Source: Carnimonas bestiolae
Lineage (GTDB): Bacteria; Pseudomonadota; Gammaproteobacteria; Pseudomonadales; Halomonadaceae
NCBI RefSeq assembly: GCF_051251125.1
Contig: NZ_JBPCZL010000012.1
DNA length: 64,000 bases
Reading direction: 5' to 3' (one strand)
The translations under genes were made by a program, and so were the position numbers. Positions 22,030 to 30,730 of this stretch are shown here, in pieces. The notes below the pieces were generated by a model. That model saw only the letters and a program-made list of their open reading frames with translations. It was not told the origin of the DNA and made no database searches. Numbering within the stretch: the first letter of the stretch is position 1; each line of letters starts with the position of its first letter.

Positions 22030-23486
22030 TGGCAGAGCAACATGATAGCTTCAGTGAAGAACAGTCAGCGCTGATTGCGTCGGACATCGACCGCTATCTG
22101 CGCGAGCAGGAGCAGAAGGGCCTGCTGCGCTTCATTACCTGCGGCAGCGTAGATGACGGTAAATCGACGCTGATCGGGCGCTTGCTGTTTGATTCCAAGC
22201 GTATCTTCGAAGATCAGCTGGCGGCGATTACGCGCGACTCGAAAACCCAGGGCACTACCGGCGACCGTGTCGATTTGGCGTTGCTGGTCGATGGTTTGCA
22301 GTCGGAGCGCGAGCAGGGCATTACCATCGACGTGGCCTATCGCTTCTTCGCCACCGATAAGCGCAAGTTTATTATTGCGGATACCCCCGGGCATGAGCAG
22401 TACACCCGTAATATGGCGACCGGCGCCTCGACGGCGGCGCTGGCGGTCATTCTGATCGATGCGCGCTATGGCGTACAAACCCAAACGCGCCGCCACAGCT
22501 TTATCTGCGACCTGCTGGGCATCAAGCATTTCGTGATCGCGGTTAACAAGATGGATTTGGTGGAGTTCAGCCAGCAGCGCTTCGAAGAGATCAAGCGCGA
22601 CTACCTGGCCTTCGCTGAAAAGCTCGAAGTACCGGAAATCAGCTTCGTGCCCATTTCGGCGCTGGAAGGCGACAACATCGTTAATCGCAGCGAGCATACG
22701 CCGTGGTATTTTGCCGATCCGTCGGCCAAGTCGCTGCTGGAAGTGCTCGAGACCACCGATACCGAACTGGCGCAAAACCTGACGCAGCTGCGTTTGCCGG
22801 TGCAGTACGTGACTCGCCCCGATCTCGACTTCCGCGGCTACGCGGGCACGCTGGCGGCAGGGGTGCTACGCCCAGGGCAGGCGGTAAAGGCATTGCCTTC
22901 CGGCCAGCAGTCAACGGTCGAGCGCATTGTGACCTTCGATGGGGATCTTGAGCGTGCCTATCCCGATCAAGCGATCACGGTGACGCTTGCCGATGAGATT
23001 GATATTTCGCGCGGCGATTGGATTGTCGGTGCCGATGACGATGTGGTGCTGAGCGATGCCTTCGACGCTGATCTGGTGTGGATGGGCGAATCCCCCCTCA
23101 AGCCGGGGCGTCAGTACGACATCAAGCTGGCAACCCGCGAAACCAGCGGCGAAGTGAACGAGATTCTCTACGGCATTAACGTTAATGACCTCGAGCACTA
23201 TCAGGCGGATCAGCTTGGCCTGAATGACATCGCTCGCGTGCGTGTCGCGCTGACTCAGCGATTGCCGCTCGATAGCTACCGCACCATTCCCGGCACCGGT
23301 AGCTTTATCGTGATCGATCGCCTGACCAACGTAACGGTGGGCGCGGGCATGATTCGTCGTGCTCAGGTCGATGCCAGTGTCGAGCGCCACACCGATGTCG
23401 AAGGCTTCAGGCAAGAACTTGCTGCCTTGATTGAGCGCTACTTCCCCGGAAAATCGACGGCTGACCTGCCGACACTGCTCAAGTAG
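22029..23486 (+). CDS. cysN: sulfate adenylyltransferase subunit 1 CysN (GTPase)
   Basis: 485 residues. EF-Tu-like GTPase: P-loop G-S-V-D-D-G-K-S-T, D-T-P-G-H, and N-K-M-D, followed by beta-barrel domains. GTP hydrolysis drives APS formation by CysD. The length shows a stand-alone CysN without a fused CysC kinase domain, and no cysC is found in the window. The operon ends at a terminator 30 bp downstream. Confidence 0.97.
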   Translation: MAEQHDSFSEEQSALIASDIDRYLREQEQKGLLRFITCGSVDDGKSTLIGRLLFDSKRIFEDQLAAITRDSKTQGTTGDRVDLALLVDGLQSEREQGITIDVAYRFFATDKRKFIIADTPGHEQYTRNMATGASTAALAVILIDARYGVQTQTRRHSFICDLLGIKHFVIAVNKMDLVEFSQQRFEEIKRDYLAFAEKLEVPEISFVPISALEGDNIVNRSEHTPWYFADPSAKSLLEVLETTDTELAQNLTQLRLPVQYVTRPDLDFRGYAGTLAAGVLRPGQAVKALPSGQQSTVERIVTFDGDLERAYPDQAITVTLADEIDISRGDWIVGADDDVVLSDAFDADLVWMGESPLKPGRQYDIKLATRETSGEVNEILYGINVNDLEHYQADQLGLNDIARVRVALTQRLPLDSYRTIPGTGSFIVIDRLTNVTVGAGMIRRAQVDASVERHTDVEGFRQELAALIERYFPGKSTADLPTLLK

Positions 23487-23517
23487 CGTTGCTCAGCTAA
23501 CCAGTTGCCAAACAACC

Positions 23518-23560
23518 AATGCCCCCGTAGAAGCGTGAAGCCTCTGCGGGGGCATTGTTT
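23518..23560 (+). terminator. terminator after cysN
   Basis: AATGCCCCCG/CGGGGGCATT long stem followed by TGTTTTA; it also faces the convergent HemS-like gene. Confidence 0.75.
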
Positions 23561-23690
23561 TATCCGCCTGCTGTTGCGGTACTCAGTTAACAGCGCTGGG
23601 CCGCTATCGCAGTTGAGAAGGGCGTTGTGACCGATCACGCCGGCTCAGTGACTTCCCTTAGCGAGTGCGTGAGTGCTTCAGTGCGTTACT

Positions 23691-24677
23691 TCAGCCGAAC
23701 ACGCTCATCGCGCGCATGGTGCTGGCCGGCATGCGCATTGGCGTGGCGTCGGTCAGGCTCGCGATCAAGCGGCCATTGCCGCCAAAGGCTTCGAGGCGGG
23801 TGCGCATGCCGTCGTCGCTGGGATAGCTGACCATCCAAGTGTGGGCAATGGCTTCTCGCTCAATCCGCAGCGTGGCGCGCGAGCCGCACGCTTCAATATG
23901 GCGCTGACGACGTCCTACGTGACCGAACACACCGGTGTGGTGGTGGATGGCACCAGCGTTAGCGATGCCGAGGCGCAGCGGTCGCGCGGCCTGCGCCGCG
24001 CGTTCCAGCGTGGCAACAAAGCCTTGCGGCGTCATTCGCTGAGTAAAGCGGTTTTCCAGCGCCGCGTACGCTTCAACGCGGCGCAAACGATGTTTGTTGA
24101 GCAGGGTGGTGATGTCGTTATCGTTACGCAGCGAGCTCCACTCGTCGGCCAGGTAGGGCAGTTCGGGAGCGGTAGCGCCGACCGGCTCGCGATGAATATC
24201 CACCAGTTCGGTAAAGGCAGGCTGATGCTCCAGCTGAAGCCGCGCGATACGCTGCCAGCCCTCGGCGACCGGGCTATCGGGACGACTGGCCAAGCGATGA
24301 AGCAGGCGGCCATAGCGGTCGAACACTTCGATCGATGGATGCTCGTCCTGATTCAGGCATGCCCAATGCCAATGCGGCAGTAGCATGCGCAGCGATACCG
24401 TAGACGCATCGCTGCTGGCGATTTTCAGCTGATCGCTGTGGCTTGAAAGCGTCGAACACGACGAGGTGGTGGTAATTTCCAGCGCGCCCAGCGAAGGCAA
24501 GCGCATCACCAGATCGCAGGGGGTTAGCGCCAAACCAGCGACGCCATCGCCAATACGCGCGGCCTGAATATGGCCGTGGCTGATCGAAAGCTGGCGCGCC
24601 AACTCCTGAATGTTGAAGTCGGGTACACGGGAAAACGCTTCGCGGTAGGCTTCGCGAATGATAGCTGCCTGAGTCAT
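23691..24677 (-). CDS. HemS/ChuS-family heme-utilisation protein
   Basis: 328 residues from ATG 24677 (GAGG at 7 nt). The N-terminal helix-rich start matches the family pattern (A-R-Q-L-S-I-S-H-G-H-I-Q-A-A-R-I-G-D-G). Two related repeats follow. The C-terminal repeat has H-H-H-T-G-V-F-G and R-E-A-I-A-H-T-W-M-V. Members bind or degrade cytoplasmic heme to release iron. No heme transporter or Fur-regulated cluster is seen around it. It is somewhat divergent, so activity is not certain. Confidence 0.75.
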   Translation of the reverse strand: MTQAAIIREAYREAFSRVPDFNIQELARQLSISHGHIQAARIGDGVAGLALTPCDLVMRLPSLGALEITTTSSCSTLSSHSDQLKIASSDASTVSLRMLLPHWHWACLNQDEHPSIEVFDRYGRLLHRLASRPDSPVAEGWQRIARLQLEHQPAFTELVDIHREPVGATAPELPYLADEWSSLRNDNDITTLLNKHRLRRVEAYAALENRFTQRMTPQGFVATLERAAQAARPLRLGIANAGAIHHHTGVFGHVGRRQRHIEACGSRATLRIEREAIAHTWMVSYPSDDGMRTRLEAFGGNGRLIASLTDATPMRMPASTMRAMSVFG

Positions 24678-24906
24678 CAAAGCACCTCGAGGGCCTTGCA
24701 GCTCGTGGCGGGAGTTGCGGTTGGGCCAAAGTTGGGGGCGTACAAGGAAAGCGTGGCTGTCCTATTTGTGATAATGAGAATAGGTTTTATTTAATGCCTG
24801 GTCAACTAGATTGCCTAATCGATATCGACAGTGGTGATAATCCGTCGCTATAAAGTGCAGCAAGCTACGCTTGTTCCCATCAGAATCAAATAGGGAGGCC
24901 CCTCCT

Positions 24907-25494
24907 ATGAAAAGAATCATCAAGTTGTTTAGTAAAGCAGACATGGTTCTTTCAGCAATTGCGCTAATAGCAGGCGCAGTGATCGACTTTTATCTATTTT
25001 TCTATACACCATCCTCGCAACATAGCCTCCCCTTTTGGTTCATGTTCTTTTTCATTGCATGCGTTTCGATCGCTTTAGCAGCCGTGCCGTTTTTATGCAG
25101 TTGGGTCGAGAGAAAAGGGGCAAAGCAATTTCTCCTTAAGTGGGGAGTGGTAAGTCCTTCAAAAGAAACTCCCGATTTTTCAGATATTAAAGGCTATCTG
25201 AATGATCAGGGCTCCTACATGGGCTTCTATTCACTAATAATCTTTGCTGGTCAACGTGCTATAGCTTTCTGGGAGGATTACCCGCTTACTGGAGGGTTTG
25301 TAACGAGCATCTTTGTTACGGTGCTCTTGTTGATAAATGTGGGCATGATTACCGCATCTTTTATGAATTTTCTGGAGAAATTCATTGATCAGCATCTTGT
25401 CTTCAAGATTTTGGCTCTTCTTTTTGCCGTCTTTTTTTTGATGTTTTTCTCATGGGCAGGAATGAGTCTAGTCATCATTAGTTCCCAATCATGA
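24907..25494 (+). CDS. orphan membrane protein of unknown function
   Basis: 195 residues from ATG 24907. Five likely transmembrane segments lie near residues 12-33, 42-65, 105-125, 130-150 and 165-190, with a cytoplasm-sized charged loop (residues 66-100) between segments 2 and 3. The ribosome site GGGAGG is paired with CCTCC just before the ATG. Codon use is visibly more A+T-rich than in flanking housekeeping genes. It lies in an insert between the HemS-like gene and cmoB; no family recognised. Confidence 0.6.
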   Translation: MKRIIKLFSKADMVLSAIALIAGAVIDFYLFFYTPSSQHSLPFWFMFFFIACVSIALAAVPFLCSWVERKGAKQFLLKWGVVSPSKETPDFSDIKGYLNDQGSYMGFYSLIIFAGQRAIAFWEDYPLTGGFVTSIFVTVLLLINVGMITASFMNFLEKFIDQHLVFKILALLFAVFFLMFFSWAGMSLVIISSQS

Positions 25495-25508
25495 GCCAGT
25501 ATAAGTTT

Positions 25509-25598
25509 GTCCATTGGGTGTCGGCCTCATTGACGATGCGCACATCGGTGAAACCGCAGCGCTCGAGCCAATGGGCGAGTGCTTTGGAGGAGCGCAGA
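25509..25598 (-). pseudogene. cmoB fragment (duplicated, diverged)
   Basis: About 90 bp that aligns to cmoB positions 26398-26488 with roughly nine differences and one 1-bp indel. On the minus strand it still encodes S-S-K-A-L-A-H-W-L-E-R-C-G-F-T-D-V-R-I-V. It has no start or complete domain. It marks the left junction of the DNA holding the 25603 gene and looks like the trace of a recombination with a cmoB copy from a related strain. Confidence 0.85.
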
Positions 25599-25602
25599 AA
25601 AA

Positions 25603-26193
25603 ATGACGTTTGCACATGACGCGTGGCAAGAGAGCGTTGCCACGATAGAAAAATTGGCGACAGAGCTAACTCATCAACTGCTAGAGATGCCCGATCTTGA
25701 TGACCGGGAAAAACAATCCTTGTGGGCATTGCGTAGAGAAATATTTCAAGCGCTGCTCGATGCGAAAGCATTGGCGTTCAGGCGTTTCCCTGAACAGATA
25801 CCCGAGCACTTAACGCAATTTGATTGGCATGAATATAAGGGGCGGAGCATTCCGCCTAGTCCGCAGTCTCTTGATGATCAACAACGTAACGGCTTCGCGC
25901 TGCCAACATCACTTGCCACAAAGGACGTGAATTCCATCCTGCTGACAACGATCAAGGAAATTGGAGGTGATACGTCGTGGGTGAGCAGCGCCTTGGTGGT
26001 GGCACATGCGCTTGCTTACTATCACGATACCTTTGGTGCGCTTATAGACAACGACATGGCGCTTGAAGAGCGATTACGTCGCCTTGTCGATACCGAGCAA
26101 ATCGACGTTGACGATGCCGCGCTTCCCTTTGGTCGCTATAGCGTTAAGTTGTTTAGTGCAAAAGGCGGGCATAACAGCTTCGCTGACGTTTAG
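25603..26193 (+). CDS. orphan protein of unknown function
   Basis: 196 residues. ATG 25603 lies just past the cmoB fragment, whose GGAGGAG is 11 nt upstream and may act as the ribosome site. Soluble and mostly helical; a conserved-looking core reads S-S-A-L-V-V-A-H-A-L-A-Y-Y-H-D-T-F-G-A-L. No signal peptide or known motif. It pairs spatially with the orphan membrane protein upstream, so a two-gene system (for example effector and membrane partner) is possible but unproven. Confidence 0.55.
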   Translation: MTFAHDAWQESVATIEKLATELTHQLLEMPDLDDREKQSLWALRREIFQALLDAKALAFRRFPEQIPEHLTQFDWHEYKGRSIPPSPQSLDDQQRNGFALPTSLATKDVNSILLTTIKEIGGDTSWVSSALVVAHALAYYHDTFGALIDNDMALEERLRRLVDTEQIDVDDAALPFGRYSVKLFSAKGGHNSFADV

Positions 26194-26265
26194 TACATCG
26201 ATAATGAGGCACGTAGCACTATCGTGCTATCTCTTATCGTTCGCTGATTCTACGGCCACTCACCG

Positions 26266-27258
26266 CTACTTCTCCCTTGTCGCCACCAGTACCGCTCGGC
26301 GCGGTGCGGGATACCCTTCGATGGTGCTGCGGTGATCCTGTGGGTCGAGGAAGTCTTTCAGCGACTGAAAGGTCATCCAGTCGGTGCTGCGCTGCTCGTC
26401 CAGTTGGGTGTTGGCCTCATCGACGATGCGCACATCGGTGAAACCGCAGCGCTCGAGCCAGTGGGCGAGGGCTTTGGAGGAGGGCAGGAAGTAGACGTTG
26501 GGCATGGCGGCGTAGCGCTCGCCGGGCATCAGTACGGTGGTTTCGTCGCCTTCGACGACCAGTGTTTCCAACACCAGCTCGCCACCGGGGCGCAGCGCTT
26601 CGCGCAGTTGGTGAAGGTGATCAAGCGGCGAGCGGCGGTGATACAGCACGCCCATCGAGAATACCGTGTCGAAGGCTTCCAACTGGGGAGGAAGTTCTTC
26701 GATGCCCACCGGCAGAAAATGGGTGCGGTGCTGGTCGGCGTCGCCAATAAAATGTCGCAGCGCGTGAAACTGGTAAAAGAACCGCGGCGAAGGATCAATA
26801 ACAAGGACGAAGCTGGCGCCTGCGCCGGCCATGCGCCAGCCGTGGTAGCCGCTGCCGCCGCCAACATCGAGTACGCGGCGATGGGCCAGACTGCTGATAT
26901 GAGGTGCAACGCGCTGCCACTTCCAGTCCGAGCGCCATTCGGTATCGATAAAAATGTCGGCCAGTTGGAACGGGCCTTTGCGCCACGGCTTGAGCTGACG
27001 AAGCAGACTTTCGGTTTTGGCGCGATCGGCGTCACTGAGCGCTACTTCCACCGTCAAGGTGTCGCTGTCGAGGGTTACGCGGCGCTGCTCGGGTAGTTCG
27101 GGCAGCTTTTCTACCGCACGCTGCCAAGCAGGAAGATCGCCAAAGCGCTTGCGGTCGAGGCCCGCGGCCAGCTGTTCTGGCAGCAACGCCAGCCAGCGCT
27201 GTAACCCCTGATCGATAAAGGCACGGTACAGGTCGCGGTGTTCAGCATCGTAAGCCAT
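26266..27258 (-). CDS. cmoB: tRNA U34 carboxymethyltransferase CmoB
   Basis: 330 residues. Start includes R-D-L-Y-R-A-F; substrate residues include F-I-D-T-E-W-R-S-D-W-K-W, SAM/Cx-SAM motif V-L-D-V-G-G-G-S-G-Y-H-G-W-R-M, and S-M-G-V-L-Y-H-R-R-S-P. It transfers a carboxymethyl group from carboxy-SAM to 5-hydroxyuridine at tRNA position 34. It starts in the ATGA that ends cmoA. Part of its sequence is duplicated 0.9 kb away. Confidence 0.96.
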   Translation of the reverse strand: MAYDAEHRDLYRAFIDQGLQRWLALLPEQLAAGLDRKRFGDLPAWQRAVEKLPELPEQRRVTLDSDTLTVEVALSDADRAKTESLLRQLKPWRKGPFQLADIFIDTEWRSDWKWQRVAPHISSLAHRRVLDVGGGSGYHGWRMAGAGASFVLVIDPSPRFFYQFHALRHFIGDADQHRTHFLPVGIEELPPQLEAFDTVFSMGVLYHRRSPLDHLHQLREALRPGGELVLETLVVEGDETTVLMPGERYAAMPNVYFLPSSKALAHWLERCGFTDVRIVDEANTQLDEQRSTDWMTFQSLKDFLDPQDHRSTIEGYPAPRRAVLVATREK

Positions 27259-28022
27259 CAGGAAGCACCGCCTGCGTTGGCTTTGATGGCGACCATCGAG
27301 GCGAAATTAAGGTATTCGAACCAGGTGAAGTGGCGCTCGAAACCCGCGTCGTGCAGCCGCTGATGATGCGTTGCGAGCGTGTCGGTAATCATCACGTCCT
27401 CCAGCGCGCTGCGCTTTTGGCTGATTTCAAGCTGAGAATAGCCGTTGGCGCGCTTGAAATCGTGATGCAGATCGAAAATTTCTGCATCGATGGCGCTGCT
27501 TTCGCGGGTAATCTTTTCTGAAAGCACCAAGGCTCCGCCCGGCTCCAGTGCGTCGAAAAGCCGCTGGATCAGTCCCGCGCGCTGTTCCGGCGGCAAGAAT
27601 TGCAGGGTAAAGTTAAGCACAATCATCGACGCGGGCTGGTAGTCGAGCGCCAGCACATCGGCTTCCAGCAGCTCTATATCCGATTGCCGCGCCGCAGGTA
27701 CGCGTGTAGTGAAATTACGTTTTGCCTGCGCCACCATTGCGCTCGACAGGTCAACCGCAGTGATCGTCCAGGCCCGCTCGGGCAGGCGCTCAGCAACTGC
27801 CAGACTCACTGCACCATGGGAGCACCCCAGATCGTACAGCCGGCCGCCGGGGCGCAGCCAACGCTCGGCAAACAGCCCGCACATCGAGATAATCTGCGCA
27901 TAGCCCGGCACCGAACGATTGATCATGTCGGGAAAACAGCGCGCCACGCGTTCATCGAATGAGAAATTGGTGACGTGGCCCCGTGGGGAGGCGTAAATTC
28001 TGTCGTGCTGAGTATCGTTCAT
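27258..28022 (-). CDS. cmoA: carboxy-SAM synthase CmoA
   Basis: 254 residues. Class I methyltransferase fold with Y-D-L-G-C-S-H-G-A-V-S-L, F-D-E-R-V-A-R-C-F-P-D-M-I-N-R-S-V-P-G-Y and N-F-T-L-Q-F-L-P. It makes carboxy-S-adenosylmethionine from SAM and prephenate for CmoB. First gene of the cmoAB operon; its promoter is in the 267-bp gap shared with pgi. Confidence 0.96.
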   Translation of the reverse strand: MNDTQHDRIYASPRGHVTNFSFDERVARCFPDMINRSVPGYAQIISMCGLFAERWLRPGGRLYDLGCSHGAVSLAVAERLPERAWTITAVDLSSAMVAQAKRNFTTRVPAARQSDIELLEADVLALDYQPASMIVLNFTLQFLPPEQRAGLIQRLFDALEPGGALVLSEKITRESSAIDAEIFDLHHDFKRANGYSQLEISQKRSALEDVMITDTLATHHQRLHDAGFERHFTWFEYLNFASMVAIKANAGGAS

Positions 28023-28289
28023 TGCGGTTGACCAAAACTTTCGTAAGATGACAACGTAAAGCGCTATGCAAACGCGTTATCATTAGGTAGCTGGCAGCCA
28101 GAAATGGCGACATTGTCATCTCGGCGTAGCGGGCGCTATGGTACCCCTTATCAGGTAACGCGCTCTAGTGGTGAGCTGCCTCTATTATATAGCCATGTGG
28201 CAGTGCTACGTGGCGCGCGGTGTTAAAGAATTGCAACGTCAGGGCTTATGGCGCTGGCACGATTACATTCAAAACGGGAGAGACGACTG

Positions 28290-29930
28290 ATGTCGATTAA
28301 ACAATCTGCGGCGTGGAAGGCCCTTCAGGAACATCTTGAGAGCGGCATGCGCGACGTTCATCTCAAGGAGCTATTCGCTGAAGACAGTGATCGCTTCAGC
28401 ACGTTCTCCCGACAGGCCGCGGGCATCACCCTCGACTTCTCCAAGCAGCGTCTGCGTAAGGAAACCCTCGATAAACTGATCGCTCTGGCAGAAGAAGCCG
28501 GCGTCAAAGAGGCGATTCCGCAAATGTTCCGCGGTGACCGCATTAACGCCACCGAAGATCGCTCGGTACTGCACACAGCTCTGCGTAAGCCCGCCAGCGA
28601 TGATCTGGAAGTCGAAGGGCAGAATGTAGTGGCCGACGTGCACAAGTCACTCGAGCGCATGGCGGAACTGGTCGAAAAACTGCACTCCGGTAGCTGGAAA
28701 GGCGTGACCGGCAAAACCGTTACTGACGTGGTCAATCTGGGCGTAGGCGGCTCTGATCTTGGCCCGCTGATGGTGTCCAACGCGCTCAGCGGTTTCCGTG
28801 CTGAATCTTCCAATCCGGTGGCTGTTCACTTTGCTTCCACTATCGATGGCACTCAGTTGGCCGACATTCTGCCCAAGCTCGACCCTGAAACCACCATCTT
28901 CATCTATTCCTCGAAGTCGTTTACCACCATCGACACCAAGGCCAACGCTGATACCGCGATGACCTGGCTGAATCTGGGTACCGGTGCGAAAGAGCCTGAG
29001 CTCAAGGCCAACCATTTTATTGGCGTGTCTACTCAGGCCGACAAGATGGACGAATGGGGCTTCGCGCCCGAAAACCAGGTATTGTTCTGGGATTGGGTCG
29101 GCGGTCGCTACTCGCTGTGGAGCGGCATTGGTTTGGGCATCGCTATCGAAGTGGGCATCGAGAACTTCCAGCGCCTGCTGGCGGGTGCGCACAAAATGGA
29201 CGAGCACTTCCGCACCACTGAACTGAAAGACAACCTGCCGGTACTGTTCGCGCTGGCCGGCATATGGAACGTTGACTTCCTCGATATTCGCTCGCTGGCG
29301 GTGCTGCCGTACGACGGCCGCCTGAAATCCCTGCCGGGCTATTTTCAGCAGCTCGAAATGGAATCCAACGGTAAGTCGGTGACCAACGCAGGTCAGCAGG
29401 TCGATTACTCCACCTGCCCGATTATCTGGGGCGAGGTCGGTCCTAATGGTCAGCACGCTTTCTATCAGCTGCTGCACCAGGGTACTCAGAAGGTGGCGTG
29501 CGACTTTATTGCGCCGCTCAACCGCTACGACGAAATCGACAACGATGCGCTGCGCGAAAGCTTCAAGGTTCAGCACCGCCTGGCGCTGGCCAACTGCTTT
29601 GCGCAGTCGCGCGTACTTATGCTCGGCGACGACGCGGTCAAGAGCGAGCAGACACCGCCTCCGTATCAGCGTTACGCGGGCAACCAGCCTTCCTCTACGC
29701 TGCTGATCGATTCGGTAAATCCCGAAACCCTCGGCGCTCTGGTAGCGCTCTATGAGCACAAGGTGTTTGTGCAGGGCGTTATCTGGGACATCGACTCTTT
29801 CGATCAGTGGGGCGTGCAGCTCGGTAAGAAAATTGCCACCGAAACCGAGCAGAATCTGATTACCGGTGAAGGTCTTGATGAGCTCGACGACTCAACCCGT
29901 CATTTGATTGAAATTGCTCGCAAGGCGTAA
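28290..29930 (+). CDS. pgi: glucose-6-phosphate isomerase
   Basis: 546 residues from ATG 28290 (GGGAG upstream), the usual bacterial length. Family signatures: N-L-G-V-G-G-S-D-L-G-P, Y-S-S-K-S-F-T-T, D-W-V-G-G-R-Y-S-L-W-S, and the C-terminal Q-W-G-V-Q-L-G-K active-site lysine. It interconverts glucose 6-phosphate and fructose 6-phosphate. A transcription terminator follows. Confidence 0.97.
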   Translation: MSIKQSAAWKALQEHLESGMRDVHLKELFAEDSDRFSTFSRQAAGITLDFSKQRLRKETLDKLIALAEEAGVKEAIPQMFRGDRINATEDRSVLHTALRKPASDDLEVEGQNVVADVHKSLERMAELVEKLHSGSWKGVTGKTVTDVVNLGVGGSDLGPLMVSNALSGFRAESSNPVAVHFASTIDGTQLADILPKLDPETTIFIYSSKSFTTIDTKANADTAMTWLNLGTGAKEPELKANHFIGVSTQADKMDEWGFAPENQVLFWDWVGGRYSLWSGIGLGIAIEVGIENFQRLLAGAHKMDEHFRTTELKDNLPVLFALAGIWNVDFLDIRSLAVLPYDGRLKSLPGYFQQLEMESNGKSVTNAGQQVDYSTCPIIWGEVGPNGQHAFYQLLHQGTQKVACDFIAPLNRYDEIDNDALRESFKVQHRLALANCFAQSRVLMLGDDAVKSEQTPPPYQRYAGNQPSSTLLIDSVNPETLGALVALYEHKVFVQGVIWDIDSFDQWGVQLGKKIATETEQNLITGEGLDELDDSTRHLIEIARKA

Positions 29931-30012
29931 CAATAGTGCTTGAGCCTGAACACTGTTTGCGTATACAGTATTTTGTGCGTCTAACGCGGTGAGTTCAGGC
30001 CTTACAGCCACC

Positions 30013-30050
30013 AAAGCTGCATCAGTCGCCACGATTGATGCAGCTTTTTT
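30013..30050 (+). terminator. terminator after pgi
   Basis: AAAGCTGCATCA/TGATGCAGCTTT 12-bp stem with an 11-nt loop and T-run. Confidence 0.9.
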
Positions 30051-30112
30051 GCGGAATATCTATTCTTAACCGGCACGGGCACTTTCTACCTAACGCTTGG
30101 TCATGGATGTGT

Positions 30113-30709
30113 ATGAGTATTAACACGGTTCTTTACTTACACGGCTTTAACAGCTCGCCTGATTCGTTCAAGGCGCAGGCCACTCGGCACGCCATCGAGG
30201 CCCTGAACACGCCGGTCAACTTCATTGCGCCGCAGCTCGACGCCGAGCCCGCCACAGCGATGGCGCAGATCGATGCTATTATCGATGGGTTGTCCGAAGA
30301 AGAGGCGCGCGGGCTTGGGCTGATTGGCAGTTCGATGGGGGGCTTCTATGCTACCTGCGCCGCCGAGCAGCGAGGCATCAAGTCGGTGGCGTTAATCAAT
30401 CCGGCGGTGCATCCGGCGGTGTTCGCCCGTGAGTGGGTGGACCAAACCCACGTCAACGAAACCAACGGTTCCCAGGTGGTGGTCGAGGCGCACTTCATCG
30501 ATCAACTGCGCGAGATGGAACCTGCGCAAATCACTGCACCCGAGCGTTATCTTGTTATGCTGGGCGCTGTTGATGAAGTGCTCGACTATCGTCAGGCGCT
30601 CGCGTATTACCAAGGCGCTACTTTCAAGGTCGATCCCGAAGGTGATCACGCGCTGGAGAGTTATGTGGGGGAGTTGCCCAATGTGCTCGCCCACTTTCAT
30701 TTGTCTTAA
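30113..30709 (+). CDS. yqiA: YqiA-type esterase
   Basis: 198 residues. Alpha/beta hydrolase: Y-L-H-G-F-N-S-S-P near the start, nucleophile elbow G-S-S-M-G-G-F-Y (about residue 73), then N-P-A-V and the closing D-H-A-L histidine region. E. coli YqiA cleaves short-chain CoA or palmitoyl esters in vitro; its physiological substrate is unsettled. It is directly upstream of parE, as in many gammaproteobacteria. Confidence 0.9.
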   Translation: MSINTVLYLHGFNSSPDSFKAQATRHAIEALNTPVNFIAPQLDAEPATAMAQIDAIIDGLSEEEARGLGLIGSSMGGFYATCAAEQRGIKSVALINPAVHPAVFAREWVDQTHVNETNGSQVVVEAHFIDQLREMEPAQITAPERYLVMLGAVDEVLDYRQALAYYQGATFKVDPEGDHALESYVGELPNVLAHFHLS

Positions 30710-30730
30710 CACCCTGATTATTTGAGCCAC

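Noticed and set aside
28647..29759. Long leftward frame opposite pgi
   Set aside because: Antisense artefact of GC-rich codon use; pgi is unambiguous.
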